Assembly: GCF_026788005.1 (NCBI RefSeq)
Contig: NZ_JABEPE010000023.1
Span: forward strand, 1 to 45,619
Length of the DNA stretch: 45,619 bases
Reading direction: 5' to 3'
DNA from: Alteromonas sp. a30
GTDB lineage: Bacteria > Pseudomonadota > Gammaproteobacteria > Enterobacterales > Alteromonadaceae
Shown piece by piece: positions 26,985-36,263 of the stretch. A model generated the notes under the pieces. That model did no database searches. It worked only from the letters and a program-made list of their open reading frames with translations, and was not told where the DNA came from. The position numbers and the translations under genes were made by a program. The first letter of the stretch is position 1, and each line of letters begins with the position of its first letter.

Positions 26985-28439
26985 CTACGTATTTAGGCCG
27001 CTAAAACACAAATATTTAATGTCGAGATAATCATCTAAGCCATACTTCGAGCCTTCTCGCCCATAACCTGAATGCTTAACGCCTCCAAACGGCGCAGCAA
27101 CGTTAGACACGATCCCTTCGTTAATTCCTACCATGCCATACGCCAACTGTTCGGCCACTCGCCACACTCGTCCAATATCTCGTGCATAGAAGTAGGCAGC
27201 CAATCCATATTCAGTGTCATTCGCGATGCGAATGGCGTCTTGCTCGGAAGTAAAACTAATGATCGGTGAAACAGGCCCAAAAATTTCACTCTGAGCAATT
27301 TTCATTTTGGTATCGACATCAGAAATAACGGTTGCAGGATAAAATTGGCTACTGCCTTGTTTTTCACCGCCTAAACGCACGGTCGCTCCTTCCTGACGCG
27401 CGCTTTGTACCAGCTCATCAACCTTTTCAAGCGCTTTTTGACTGATGAGCGGCCCAAGATCGACCCCCTCTTCCAATCCATTTCCCGCTTTTAATGCTTG
27501 TACTGCGGCAATGTATTTTTCTTCGAACACATCTTTGATACTGCTTTGGACTAATAGACGATTGGCACACACACACGTTTGGCCCGCATTGCGATATTTG
27601 CATTGAATCGCACCTTCTACTGCCGCATCAATATCGGCATCTTCAAATACGATGAAAGGTGCATTGCCTCCAAGCTCCAGTGATACCCGCTTTAAGTCAG
27701 CGGCACACTGTTCTGCCAACATCTTGCCTACTTGCGTTGAACCGGTAAACGTGAATTTTGCAACATCAGGATGCTGTGTAAATACGCGCCCAATAGACGA
27801 AGAGTCTTTACCAACCACCACATTAAAAACGCCTGCGGGAATGCCCGCGCGTTGCGCCAATTCAGCTAATGCCAGCGCGGATAGTGGTGTTTCTGCCGCT
27901 GGTTTAACTACAAAAGTACACCCCGCCGCCAAAGCCGCCGCTGCTTTTCGGGCAATCATGGCATTAGGAAAATTCCACGGAGTAATAGCGGCTACAACCC
28001 CAACAGGTTGTTTAATCACGACAATGCGTTTGTCTTGTGCTGGGCCGGGTATCGTGTCGCCATAAACGCGTTTACCTTCTTCTGCAAACCATTCAATAAA
28101 TCCAGCGCCATACCCCACTTCTCCCTCAGCTTCAGCCAAAGGTTTACCTTGCTCAAGTGTTAACAAGCGGCCAAGTAAGGATTGATTATCTTGAATTAAA
28201 TCAAACCAATTACGTAATATTTCAGCTCGCTCAGCTGCAGATTTCGCCGCCCACTCTTTCAGTGCTTTTTTGGCGGCGATTACCGCTGATTCAGCTTCTT
28301 TTTGCCCAGCATCCGCAACGCGACAAAGTAGATGATTATCAAATGGATTAACCACATCGAATTGGTTCTCAGATTCACACCATTGTCCATCAATAAATGA
28401 TGCACTTTTGAGTAATCCCGCACTCTGAATTTGTTGCAT
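26985..28439 (-). CDS. gabD: NAD(P)+-dependent succinate-semialdehyde dehydrogenase (GabD-like)
   Basis: A cytoplasmic aldehyde dehydrogenase of 484 residues, the usual GabD length. It has [21 protein letters not shown] (cofactor and substrate channel), FTGSTQVGK, catalytic Glu in [16 protein letters not shown] and catalytic Cys in [11 protein letters not shown]. The C-terminal [20 protein letters not shown] is typical of succinate-semialdehyde dehydrogenases. It would oxidise succinic semialdehyde to succinate in GABA or polyamine catabolism; related semialdehydes (for example glutarate semialdehyde) are possible. AAGGAG precedes the ATG. It heads the minus-strand run with the solute-binding protein and kinase. 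It is divergent from a nitrilase, which could supply a carboxylic acid in the same pathway. No GABA transaminase gene is present. Confidence 0.9.
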   Translation of the reverse strand: MQQIQSAGLLKSASFIDGQWCESENQFDVVNPFDNHLLCRVADAGQKEAESAVIAAKKALKEWAAKSAAERAEILRNWFDLIQDNQSLLGRLLTLEQGKPLAEAEGEVGYGAGFIEWFAEEGKRVYGDTIPGPAQDKRIVVIKQPVGVVAAITPWNFPNAMIARKAAAALAAGCTFVVKPAAETPLSALALAELAQRAGIPAGVFNVVVGKDSSSIGRVFTQHPDVAKFTFTGSTQVGKMLAEQCAADLKRVSLELGGNAPFIVFEDADIDAAVEGAIQCKYRNAGQTCVCANRLLVQSSIKDVFEEKYIAAVQALKAGNGLEEGVDLGPLISQKALEKVDELVQSARQEGATVRLGGEKQGSSQFYPATVISDVDTKMKIAQSEIFGPVSPIISFTSEQDAIRIANDTEYGLAAYFYARDIGRVWRVAEQLAYGMVGINEGIVSNVAAPFGGVKHSGYGREGSKYGLDDYLDIKYLCFSGLNT

Positions 28440-28503
28440 GAAATAGCTCCTTTGAGGTTTTATTTATTGAATATTCCGCCTAAAAAATATTGCCTTGAAG
28501 TTA

Positions 28504-28519
28504 AGTTATTGCAATAACT
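28504..28519. promoter_or_regulatory. Perfect 16-bp palindrome upstream of gabD-like gene
   Basis: AGTTATTGCAATAACT is a perfect 16-bp palindrome 65 bases upstream of the aldehyde dehydrogenase start and within the 367-bp divergent region shared with the nitrilase gene. Its size and position suit a dimeric transcription factor controlling the minus-strand run, the nitrilase, or both. The regulator is unknown. Confidence 0.55.
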
Positions 28520-28679
28520 GAGGCGTTATACTTAAAACGCTTCACTAACTTACCCAATATGCGGGCACATAAGCCATTATCAATAATGAAAAAAATTGAC
28601 CATTTGCAACACCTTTGGCGCTGATATTGAGCGGTATTTCCAAATTTGATACAAATCAAGTCAAAGTCCCTCTAAAGTC

Positions 28680-28692
28680 GATTAGACTAATC
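28680..28692. promoter_or_regulatory. Second palindrome upstream of nitrilase gene
   Basis: GATTAGACTAATC has 6-bp arms around one base and lies 115 bases before the nitrilase start. With the palindrome at 28504-28519 it suggests two regulatory sites in this divergent region. Nothing else with gene character is seen in 28440-28806. Confidence 0.35.
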
Positions 28693-28806
28693 AGTGTTAA
28701 ATGCCAGCAAAGCTTAAGTTCTGCCGACAAGGTGTAATGACTTTGATGCTAACGAGGTCTAGACAATGCTCTCTTTTCAGTCTTTAACCTAGTCATTTAT
28801 ACAACA

Positions 28807-29745
28807 ATGGATAATCTCATGACCAAAACCAAGGTAGGCGCATTGCAAATTGGCAGCGCCATTGCATCAAAACAAGCAACTGTCAGTAAAATTCTTTCCT
28901 ATGAACAACACATTGCCGATGCCAACTGCGAGGTAATTGTCATGCCCGAAGCATTACTTGGCGGTTATCCTAAAGGTCAGGACTTCGGCACCAAAGTAGG
29001 CTTTCGAACCGATTCAGGAAGAGAAGACTTCCTAGCTTATTGGGAACAAGCCGTTGATTTAGATGGCCCAGAATTGAAACAAATGTGTCAGCTAGCAAAA
29101 CGTACACACACGCAATTCGTTATCGGAATTATTGAGCGTCGTCATTCATCTTTATATTGCGCCACCGTGTTTATTTCTCCTGAAGGTGAATTAACCAATA
29201 TTCACCGCAAGCTGATGCCAACGGCAAGTGAGCGTTTAATATGGGCGCAAGGCGATGGTTCGACACTTCCCGTTGTTGCCACTAAAACCCTAAAACTGGG
29301 TAGCGCGATTTGCTGGGAAAATTACATGCCGCTACTACGCACCACAATGTATGCAAAAGGCGTGAATACTTGGTGTATATCCACTGTTGATGATAGGGAT
29401 ATTTGGCAAGCCTCGATGCGACATATCGCTTATGAAGGACGTATGTTCCTTATCAGCGCTTGTCAATTTTTAGAAGCCCCACAAAACTTAGGGCTTGAAG
29501 CCGATTGGCCTCAAGATAAACCATTGATTCGCGGAGGCAGTGTTATTGTTTCGCCAATGGGTGAAGTGCTTGCAGGGCCACTTTATGGCGAAGAAGGGCT
29601 GATTTGCGCAGAAATTGATTTAGACGACATTGTTAAGGCTCGCTATGACTTCGATGTTTCGGGTCATTATGCCCGCCCCGATGTATTTCAACTGCACGTT
29701 GATGAATCGGAAAAGCGCCCATTGTCACAGAAGAAAGAGCCCTAA
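28807..29745 (+). CDS. Nitrilase/carbon-nitrogen hydrolase family enzyme
   Basis: A protein of 312 residues, or 308 if ATG 28819 (MTKTK) is used; neither start has a strong ribosome binding site. The catalytic triad is plain: Glu in VMPEALLGGYPKG, Lys in HRKLMPTASER and Cys in AICWENYMP. WENYMP after the Cys and the length fit true nitrilases (nitrile to acid plus ammonia) more than amidases or beta-ureidopropionases. The substrate is unknown. It is divergent from the gabD-like operon and followed by an unusual stem region ahead of the chemoreceptor gene. Confidence 0.92.
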   Translation: MDNLMTKTKVGALQIGSAIASKQATVSKILSYEQHIADANCEVIVMPEALLGGYPKGQDFGTKVGFRTDSGREDFLAYWEQAVDLDGPELKQMCQLAKRTHTQFVIGIIERRHSSLYCATVFISPEGELTNIHRKLMPTASERLIWAQGDGSTLPVVATKTLKLGSAICWENYMPLLRTTMYAKGVNTWCISTVDDRDIWQASMRHIAYEGRMFLISACQFLEAPQNLGLEADWPQDKPLIRGGSVIVSPMGEVLAGPLYGEEGLICAEIDLDDIVKARYDFDVSGHYARPDVFQLHVDESEKRPLSQKKEP

Positions 29746-29759
29746 GAACGACTTTCACG

Positions 29760-29822
29760 CGCCAGAAAACGCTACAAAGTCAAGTATCTGGCGAGGCGTT
29801 AAGCCTTTATAAACTTTGTAGC
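29760..29822 (+). promoter_or_regulatory. Interleaved inverted repeats (possible pseudoknot or switch) before chemoreceptor gene
   Basis: Two perfect inverted repeats interlock. CGCCAGA (29760-29766) pairs with TCTGGCG (29787-29793), and GCTACAAAGT (29771-29780) pairs with ACTTTGTAGC (29813-29822). The order arm A, arm B, A', B' is that of an H-type pseudoknot or of two mutually exclusive hairpins. A further AACGC/GCGTT pair (29768-29772, 29796-29800) is possible. It lies 63-125 bases upstream of the chemoreceptor ATG and 15 bases after the nitrilase stop. I compared it by eye with the GEMM c-di-GMP riboswitch core, which often precedes chemoreceptor genes, and found no match. It may be a structured leader, a terminator-like element or chance. 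Confidence 0.5.
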
Positions 29823-29884
29823 AACACAAAATAGACGTCACCCGTGTATTGCGGTTTTAAGCAGTTTTAAGGAAGCAAAGTATT

Positions 29885-31366
29885 ATGATTTACCCTTGGA
29901 TTGGCAGCGCCAACAAAATTTTCGTCGGCGCTCTTTTGGGGCAATTAGTGTTAAGTTTTTTTATCGCCTTTTTTACCGAAACATGGACTGAGGCGATTTT
30001 AATTGGAATGGCAACTATTGCACTGCCGTTGTACCTCATATTTAAGCAACCCTATGCGGCTGCCACTCGTCACACTGTCGGTATCGCCACTCAAATTTTT
30101 ACCGCGTTGCATATCCAACAAACCTACGGCATGACCGAAATGCACTTTGAAGTATTCGTGATGCTGGCGTTTTTGAGTTTTTATCGGGATTGGCGTGTCA
30201 TTTTGTCGAGCGTTGCCGTTGTCGCGGTGCATCATATTCTGTTCTTCATTTTGCAAGTGCAAGGCATGCCAACTTATATTTTCGAATCCGATAACTTGGC
30301 TTTTTACTTATTAGTGATTCATGCACTTTTCGCGATTATCGAAGGGGCTGTGCTCATTTACTTTGCTCAAAGCAGTTTTAACGAAACCATGGCAAACATG
30401 CAGGTTTCTCACTGTATTAAGCAGATTCTGCAAAACGATGGGCATTTCAAATTAAACGTTGAAATGGATAGAAACAACCCAGAATTACAACATTTCAACA
30501 CCCTGATTGGCTCTTTCTCAGAGTTTATTGTGCACGCAAAATCGGTAGGAGAAGAAGTATTTAATCTTTCCTCGGGTGTATCGAGTATGACCCATAATGT
30601 GAACCAATCTACGACTGAAAGCAGCGATATGATTAGCCTTATTGTGCAAGCAACGGAAGATATGAATCAGGCTAATAACGATGTCGCTAATAGCTCCTTG
30701 AAAGTCGACTCATTAGCCAGCGATGCCTTCAAACATACGGATGAGGCAAAAACCATCATTCAAGATTCCAGCAAAGATATGGCTGAATTGCGCTCAGAGC
30801 TTTCCTCTGCATCAAACACTATTGAAGAGCTTGCTCAAAAATGCAATCAAATTGAAGAAGTGATGACCGCCATCAAGGGTATTTCTGATCAAACCAATTT
30901 ATTAGCATTGAATGCCGCAATTGAGTCCGCACGAGCAGGGGAGCATGGACGAGGTTTTGCAGTGGTTGCCGACGAAGTGCGCCAACTTGCTATGCGTACT
31001 CGGGATAACGCCGAGCAAATTAGTGGCATTACAGCCTCTTTGATTACTGATGCGGGCAAGTCAGTCGAGCAAATGCATGGATGTTTAGAACGAGCTGAAA
31101 CGACGGCGGTTTCGTCAAACAAAGCCTGCGGCATTATAGATAGCGTGGTAATGAGCATTGAAAGCGTGTCTGAGAATATGTCTTTGGTTTCCAGCGCGGT
31201 CGATGAACAAGCGAAGGTGTCATCCAATATTACCGATTCAACCCACAATCTCACCCAGAGTTCACATAAGCTGCAAGGCTATACGGTTTCTGTAAGTGAG
31301 CATTTTACAGAGTTACACCGAAGTCTTGAAAAATTGAATCAAGAACTGGCTCGCTTTGAAGTTTAG
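29885..31366 (+). CDS. Methyl-accepting chemotaxis protein with multi-TM N-terminus
   Basis: A protein of 493 residues with AAGGAAG before the ATG. Residues 1 to about 165 are a bundle of about six TM helices with very short loops instead of a periplasmic ligand domain. This suggests that it senses something in the membrane or an internal signal. A helical signalling stalk follows, then the hairpin tip with [40 protein letters not shown], the near-invariant contact region for CheA and CheW. No CheB/CheR-tethering pentapeptide is seen at the C-terminus (LARFEV). The next gene overlaps its end by 11 bases. Confidence 0.93.
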   Translation: MIYPWIGSANKIFVGALLGQLVLSFFIAFFTETWTEAILIGMATIALPLYLIFKQPYAAATRHTVGIATQIFTALHIQQTYGMTEMHFEVFVMLAFLSFYRDWRVILSSVAVVAVHHILFFILQVQGMPTYIFESDNLAFYLLVIHALFAIIEGAVLIYFAQSSFNETMANMQVSHCIKQILQNDGHFKLNVEMDRNNPELQHFNTLIGSFSEFIVHAKSVGEEVFNLSSGVSSMTHNVNQSTTESSDMISLIVQATEDMNQANNDVANSSLKVDSLASDAFKHTDEAKTIIQDSSKDMAELRSELSSASNTIEELAQKCNQIEEVMTAIKGISDQTNLLALNAAIESARAGEHGRGFAVVADEVRQLAMRTRDNAEQISGITASLITDAGKSVEQMHGCLERAETTAVSSNKACGIIDSVVMSIESVSENMSLVSSAVDEQAKVSSNITDSTHNLTQSSHKLQGYTVSVSEHFTELHRSLEKLNQELARFEV

Positions 31367-31877
31367 TGCAACAACCTCTCTTCTTTTGGTTTGGACATCG
31401 TCGCTGCTCGCGGCGGTGTTGTATTTCGCGATGTCAAAAATATCGCCTTTCGACCCTCATAGCGAATTAGCTTCAAATATGGCTGACATGACATTCGACA
31501 ACCGCTTACGAGATACACTTATACGGCATGGTATTGATGTGCATAATACGGTTGTGCATTTCACTCAGGCGCATTGTGTTTGTGCTCAAATTGCCCAGCG
31601 TCATATTAACTCAGTCAAGCAACGAGCAAGCGCACAATCCTACAATAATGTGCAAGTTTCACTTAACCAATTGCTGGCGCTGAAAGCCTTTATTCCTTCT
31701 ATTCCGGCTGTGGCAGTGTTTAATAAAAATGCCCAATTAAGCTATTTAGGCCCCTACTCTACCGGTTTATATTGCAGTCCCAATGAAGGTATTGTTGAGA
31801 AGTTCATTCCCAGCCAAGATCATCTAATTGGAGCGAATATCATGCATGAAGCACAAGGCTGTTATTGCCAGGTTTAA
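31356..31877 (+). CDS. Thioredoxin-like DUF6436-type membrane-anchored protein
   Basis: A protein of 173 residues beginning at a TTG that overlaps the end of the chemoreceptor gene, so translation is probably coupled. One N-terminal TM helix or uncleaved signal ([18 protein letters not shown]) anchors a periplasmic domain. [13 protein letters not shown] has a CxC in the place of the thioredoxin Cxx[30 protein letters not shown] resembles the cis-Pro strand and following beta strands of thioredoxin folds. The protein ends with GCYCQV, a second CxC. I recognise this as the DUF6436-like group, of unknown function. A redox or metal role is inferred from the Cys pairs. Confidence 0.75.
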   Translation: MKFSATTSLLLVWTSSLLAAVLYFAMSKISPFDPHSELASNMADMTFDNRLRDTLIRHGIDVHNTVVHFTQAHCVCAQIAQRHINSVKQRASAQSYNNVQVSLNQLLALKAFIPSIPAVAVFNKNAQLSYLGPYSTGLYCSPNEGIVEKFIPSQDHLIGANIMHEAQGCYCQV

Positions 31878-31947
31878 AAAGCAGAGAAAAAATAAACAGG
31901 AAAGGTAGGAAGAAAAAAGAAAAAAGAAAAAAAGGAATAAAAAGAGC
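31867..31947 (+). repeat. Purine-rich low-complexity tract
   Basis: About 80 bases are almost entirely A and G, with GAAAAAA-type repeats, between the stop codon of the DUF6436-like gene and the terminator. It is low-complexity and has no coding signal. It could form a triplex or be a slippage-expanded tract. Confidence 0.6.
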
Positions 31948-31980
31948 AATGCGGGAAAACACAATTCGCATCGCTCTTTT
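31940..31980. terminator. Bidirectional terminator between convergent genes
   Basis: AAAAGAGC-A-ATGCG (31940-31953) pairs with CGCAT-C-GCTCTTTT (31967-31980). This is a 13-bp stem with one mismatch, flanked by A-run and T-run. It serves both the DUF6436-like gene (+) and the GH81 gene (-). Confidence 0.88.
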
Positions 31981-32005
31981 ACTTACATTTACCTAATGGA
32001 AAACG

Positions 32006-35000
32006 TTATAACGTCCACTGATGTTGTGCTGTAACGTTATCGGCTTGTTGCCCACTCTTACGAGCAACAAAATACCACTGGATGGTTTGTCCGGCTTGTG
32101 CACCCGAAACTTGAACCGAGAATCGTGTAGACGATTCTTTAGTCATGTTGTTAAAACCGGGGTTGTAGAACCACACTTCATCTAAAGCCTGAGCAGACTC
32201 AAATACGAAAGTCGCAACGCCCGTTCCAGCATTAAAGCTACCGGTAACACTGTAGCTAAGACGTTGACCATCAATTAAGCCATTTGGCAAATTGCCTTGG
32301 TAATCGAAAGTCGATGCTGAGCTAACGCTAACATTCACTGCGCTACTTTGTGCTGACTCATTACCTGCCGCATCAATTGCCGACACGGTGAAGTTATATG
32401 AACCATCTGCTAGGCCCGTTACACTTGCACTCGTCGCCCCTGTCTGCAATACGAAAGCACCATTGCTGTAGAGTTTGTAGCCTGTTACACCAACGTTATC
32501 GCTGCTGTTATTCCACTGTAGTGTGACGTCACCGCCGTTTTGCGCGCTAATCGACAAACCAGCAGGTGTGGAAGGCGCAACAGAATCAGCGCTGCTTGCA
32601 CCAATGGTCCAGCTATGTTGCGCTGTTACGTTATCAGCCTGTTGTTCACCGGTTCTGGCAACAAAGTACCAATTAATGGTTTGCCCTGCACTGTAGCCGG
32701 GAATATCGACACTAAAATGCGTACCAGAAAGCTGAGTTAAGTCGTTAAAGCCCGGATCGAATGCCCAAACGGTATCGAGCAAGGTATTAGAAACAAACTC
32801 AATTGTTACCATTGACGTTGCCGCATTGAAGCTAGCGGTCGCTTGGTAAGTAACCGGTTGACCATTAATTAAACCATTGGGCAAGCTGCCTTCAAAAGTG
32901 AATTGACTGCTACTAGCATTGTTATCGACAACTACATTCACGGTGTTGCTGGTCGCTGACTCGTTACCCGATGAGTCCACTGCACTCACGTTAAAGGCAT
33001 ATGATCCCGGTGCTAAACCGTTAATTTGTGCGGATAACGCTGCACCTTGAGACACCACGGAGCCGTTTTGGTATAAGCGATAGCTGCTGACGGCAACGTT
33101 GTCGCTACTGGCCTGCCAACTTAGGCTCACATTGCCACCATCTTGATTCACCAGTGTGAGGTTTTGCGGTACGCTTGGTGCTTGATTATCGTTTGATGCA
33201 GGTGTTGTGAATTGCACTTGTGCTGCGCTCGATTCATTACCTGCCGCATCAAATGCACGCACTAATACTTGGTAGTTCGTACCGGCTGTTAATCCCGTTA
33301 GGTTTGCAGATGTGCCTGAAACACTTGACGAGCCAGAGCCTTGTGCAAAGCTTACGCGATAACCGGCTACACCAACGTTATCGGAAGCAGCAGACCAATT
33401 TAGCTGTGCTGAAGATTGCGTCACATTACCAACCGATACATTGCCGGGTTGTGAAGGCGCTTGTTGATCCGAATTTGGCGAGTCAGGGTTATCTCCCGGG
33501 CGCTTAATACCAAATGATCCCGGAGCAACATTCATTGCCATGCCATCGGAAAACTCAACGCGTTTTACGCTGCTTCCGTAGTTATAAGCAATGTAGGTTT
33601 TCCCGCCGTTTTTGTTAAATATTAACGCCATCGGGTCGTTTGCGGTTAAGTTACCCTTTCCGTTAGCGATATGACCAAGGCCCCGCATGGTGTGTATCCA
33701 ATGATACGTATGCGCTTTACTGTCACCAGTTTCCGGTGTGTAGTTAAAGTTCATGCTTTGGTGATCGGCTATGGCGGCATCGGCATCGGTCAACGCCCAA
33801 ATGTTCCACCAAATATCACGCCACTGATCGGCTGGTAGCCCCGAAGGTCTGCCATTAGATGACTCACTCAAGCCAAGCGCGACATAATCTTTTAAGTAAT
33901 CAGGATACAAACCTAAATGCATAACCAATGGATTAAGCGGCAAGCCTTGAATACCTAAAATGTGTGCATATGCACCACTGAACCACGTAGAGAAAACGTG
34001 TCCATCGCCCCAAATAATAGAAGTGGTTGGACGCGTGAAGCTCGATGGGAAGTTGTCATGATCCGCCGGTTGGCCTAAATGACGGTCGATGTTGTTCCAA
34101 TACTGCCAGAAACTTTCCATGGTAGATGCATGCAAGTACATACCACGATCAACCAAGTCTTGATTATTGGTGATCATGCCGTAAAGCACCATTGCGCCGT
34201 ATGCGTTTGCAGCTTCTGAAGTCGATTCGTTATTGTTACCACGCACGAAGTTCGCATGACCCGATGCCCACGAGAAACCGTTAGCGGGGTCGAAATGACG
34301 TAGGTACGGGAACATGGGGTCGTCACGTCCGGCAGCATAATCGCGGATCAATAATTCCACCATCGGACCGTACTGAGAATCTGAACACCAATTGGCATCA
34401 ACGCGGCAGATTTCAGCGGCAACACGCACGAAGTAGCCATAATGGAAGTGGTGATCGTTAAGCTGCTGCTGTGCACCAAAGGACTCATCAAAGCCAAGCA
34501 AAGTATTCCATTGTTGGTCGTAATAGAAGTATTTGCTCGCGTCTAATGTGCCGTTGTTATTGGCGGTAAACCAATCCGCGAGTTCCGCTTTAAGGAAGTT
34601 AAGCAATTGGTCGGCTTGTGCGGTTAAACCATAGTCTCGTGCAATGGCCTGAACTTCAGCCACTTTTGCATACGTTTTAGGTGCCCAATAGGTATCGGAA
34701 TAACCCGAATCCCAATTGTCTTCACCAAGGGCAATAAACTCATTCACCAAGTTTTGTAACGTGCCCGGATCAACATCGCCTAAATCTTTCGGGAAGAATG
34801 GCAACACACCAAGGTACGGAATGTCGTAACTAAACCCGTTAGTCGCCGCGTATTTGATCATCCCACGCGCACTGCGGGTTTGATACTGGCTAACCGGCTG
34901 TGACGAGTTTTTCCAGTGCATTGGCATCATTCCGACCAAGCTATTCACTGGCTGACCCGCCGCATTCACATACTCATGCGTTACCGTTACGTTGTTGTTA

Positions 35001-35947
35001 GCGCGGTTTACACTGTAGTTGATGTTAACCTTATCAACTTTATTCAAGGCATATTGCTTAAAGTCTTGAATCATCTGCCCTGACGGAGTTTCATCGCCAA
35101 TAGGTAATAAAGCAACGGTTAAACGGTTACTGCTATTGTTAACTTGAACCGCTTGGCTATCGACGCCAGAAAATGATGTTGGGCCATCACCCACAATCAA
35201 AAAGCTACCGCGATTACCGGCAACGTCTGTCCACATACCTAACGTGTTATCTTGCTGATAGAAAACACCTTTTTCACCGCCTTCAGTACCCGCTTTGCTA
35301 CGAATGACTAAATTGCCTTGGTGGGTTGTGAAGTAAGCATACGGCGAGCCATGCACAAAGGTGGCTTCCATTACCGCTTGACCTTGATGACTCCATTGCA
35401 CCGTCACAGAACCATCGCTGTGATCTTTCATCGCCGCTTCCATATTACTAAACGCGCTATTGCCAACAGCAATACCGTCAAATACTTCCGCGAAAGGATC
35501 CGGTGTTAACAAGCCAACGTTGATACTGTCTATAGCTTGTAAGCCTCCCGGAATGCTCATCATACGCACGCCTTTTTCAGTCACTCGTAAGGTGAATGGG
35601 TCCGAAGTGATATGACCTGCATCGTCAGGGTTGTTGGTTTTCATCTCCCCAAAATAAGCGATCGACCCCCACCAGCGGTGTGCGGCTGTTACTTGTTCAG
35701 ATGCGGGAGAAACTAATTGTGGGACAATCGCTTCAGCTTGCCCCACGGGGACACCGCCGTTACAACCTGCAATAGCGGGCCGTACAACGCCGGCGTTAAA
35801 AATCCAGTTCCCGTGATCAACCACACATTTATGGCTGGCGGGATTAATAGTGTCGGAAATCGACCCTTGACCATAACCAATTACAGCGGCATGACCAATT
35901 TGACTGCATAATATCGTGGTGGCGAGGGTTGCTGTTCTTAATAGCAT
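32006..35947 (-). CDS. Secreted GH81 endo-beta-1,3-glucanase with FN3 domains and duplicated C-terminal modules
   Basis: A protein of 1313 residues with a signal peptide ending near GHA and GGAG before the ATG. Residues about 50-780 form the GH81 laminarinase domain. DHHFHYGYF carries the acid Asp and NNNESTSEAANAYG the catalytic Glu region of the family. Three FN3 domains follow, near 832-910, 917-1005 and 1122-1208. Two related modules of about 100 residues lie near 1012-1118 and 1212-1313. Both contain PNGLI-GQ, DPGFN or NPGFN, WYFVAR and DNVTAQH, and by eye they are about 60% identical. They resemble beta-sandwich glucan-binding modules such as CBM56, which is only tentative. The enzyme would cut laminarin or fungal and algal beta-1,3-glucan outside the cell. 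A LacI-type palindrome lies about 130 bases upstream. Confidence 0.95.
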   Translation of the reverse strand: MLLRTATLATTILCSQIGHAAVIGYGQGSISDTINPASHKCVVDHGNWIFNAGVVRPAIAGCNGGVPVGQAEAIVPQLVSPASEQVTAAHRWWGSIAYFGEMKTNNPDDAGHITSDPFTLRVTEKGVRMMSIPGGLQAIDSINVGLLTPDPFAEVFDGIAVGNSAFSNMEAAMKDHSDGSVTVQWSHQGQAVMEATFVHGSPYAYFTTHQGNLVIRSKAGTEGGEKGVFYQQDNTLGMWTDVAGNRGSFLIVGDGPTSFSGVDSQAVQVNNSSNRLTVALLPIGDETPSGQMIQDFKQYALNKVDKVNINYSVNRANNNVTVTHEYVNAAGQPVNSLVGMMPMHWKNSSQPVSQYQTRSARGMIKYAATNGFSYDIPYLGVLPFFPKDLGDVDPGTLQNLVNEFIALGEDNWDSGYSDTYWAPKTYAKVAEVQAIARDYGLTAQADQLLNFLKAELADWFTANNNGTLDASKYFYYDQQWNTLLGFDESFGAQQQLNDHHFHYGYFVRVAAEICRVDANWCSDSQYGPMVELLIRDYAAGRDDPMFPYLRHFDPANGFSWASGHANFVRGNNNESTSEAANAYGAMVLYGMITNNQDLVDRGMYLHASTMESFWQYWNNIDRHLGQPADHDNFPSSFTRPTTSIIWGDGHVFSTWFSGAYAHILGIQGLPLNPLVMHLGLYPDYLKDYVALGLSESSNGRPSGLPADQWRDIWWNIWALTDADAAIADHQSMNFNYTPETGDSKAHTYHWIHTMRGLGHIANGKGNLTANDPMALIFNKNGGKTYIAYNYGSSVKRVEFSDGMAMNVAPGSFGIKRPGDNPDSPNSDQQAPSQPGNVSVGNVTQSSAQLNWSAASDNVGVAGYRVSFAQGSGSSSVSGTSANLTGLTAGTNYQVLVRAFDAAGNESSAAQVQFTTPASNDNQAPSVPQNLTLVNQDGGNVSLSWQASSDNVAVSSYRLYQNGSVVSQGAALSAQINGLAPGSYAFNVSAVDSSGNESATSNTVNVVVDNNASSSQFTFEGSLPNGLINGQPVTYQATASFNAATSMVTIEFVSNTLLDTVWAFDPGFNDLTQLSGTHFSVDIPGYSAGQTINWYFVARTGEQQADNVTAQHSWTIGASSADSVAPSTPAGLSISAQNGGDVTLQWNNSSDNVGVTGYKLYSNGAFVLQTGATSASVTGLADGSYNFTVSAIDAAGNESAQSSAVNVSVSSASTFDYQGNLPNGLIDGQRLSYSVTGSFNAGTGVATFVFESAQALDEVWFYNPGFNNMTKESSTRFSVQVSGAQAGQTIQWYFVARKSGQQADNVTAQHQWTL

Positions 35948-36078
35948 ATCCTGCTCCTCGTTAAATTCATGTTAATTTTGCCGTCAATCGGTGGCAAACG
36001 TGAAACCACCGTTGAAATGGCGACTATTCCTCTGGTTTCGCTGGATTCACGAGGTCCAACGCAGTGCTACCTGCACAT

Positions 36079-36094
36079 ATGAAAGCGCTTTCAT
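36079..36094. promoter_or_regulatory. LacI/GalR-type operator upstream of GH81 gene
   Basis: ATGAAAGCGCTTTCAT is a perfect 16-bp palindrome with the central CG and AGCGCT core typical of LacI/GalR-family operators. It lies 132 bases upstream of the GH81 start. It probably mediates sugar-responsive control of the glucanase. No LacI-family gene is in the window. A CGGTGG/CCACCG stem at 35989-36011 lies closer to the gene. There is no gene in 35948-36263. Confidence 0.7.
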
Positions 36095-36263
36095 TTCAGT
36101 ATTAAAAAATAGGCCTAAATAAGCCTTGAGAAATGTTATACCCAAAAAGCGTAACAACTCAACAAATAAATTACATTATTTTAACAATAAACAAATGGAC
36201 TCACTTTTCATCCCTCATCAGAAGGTGCGTTGTTCAGCACATCGAAACGTTCTTTATTTTGCT

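Noticed and set aside
29755-29810. c-di-GMP-I (GEMM) riboswitch or integron attC site before the chemoreceptor gene
   Set aside because: The GEMM core elements are absent. GCGTTAAGC resembles an attC R' core, but there is no matching partner core at the other end, so neither assignment was made.
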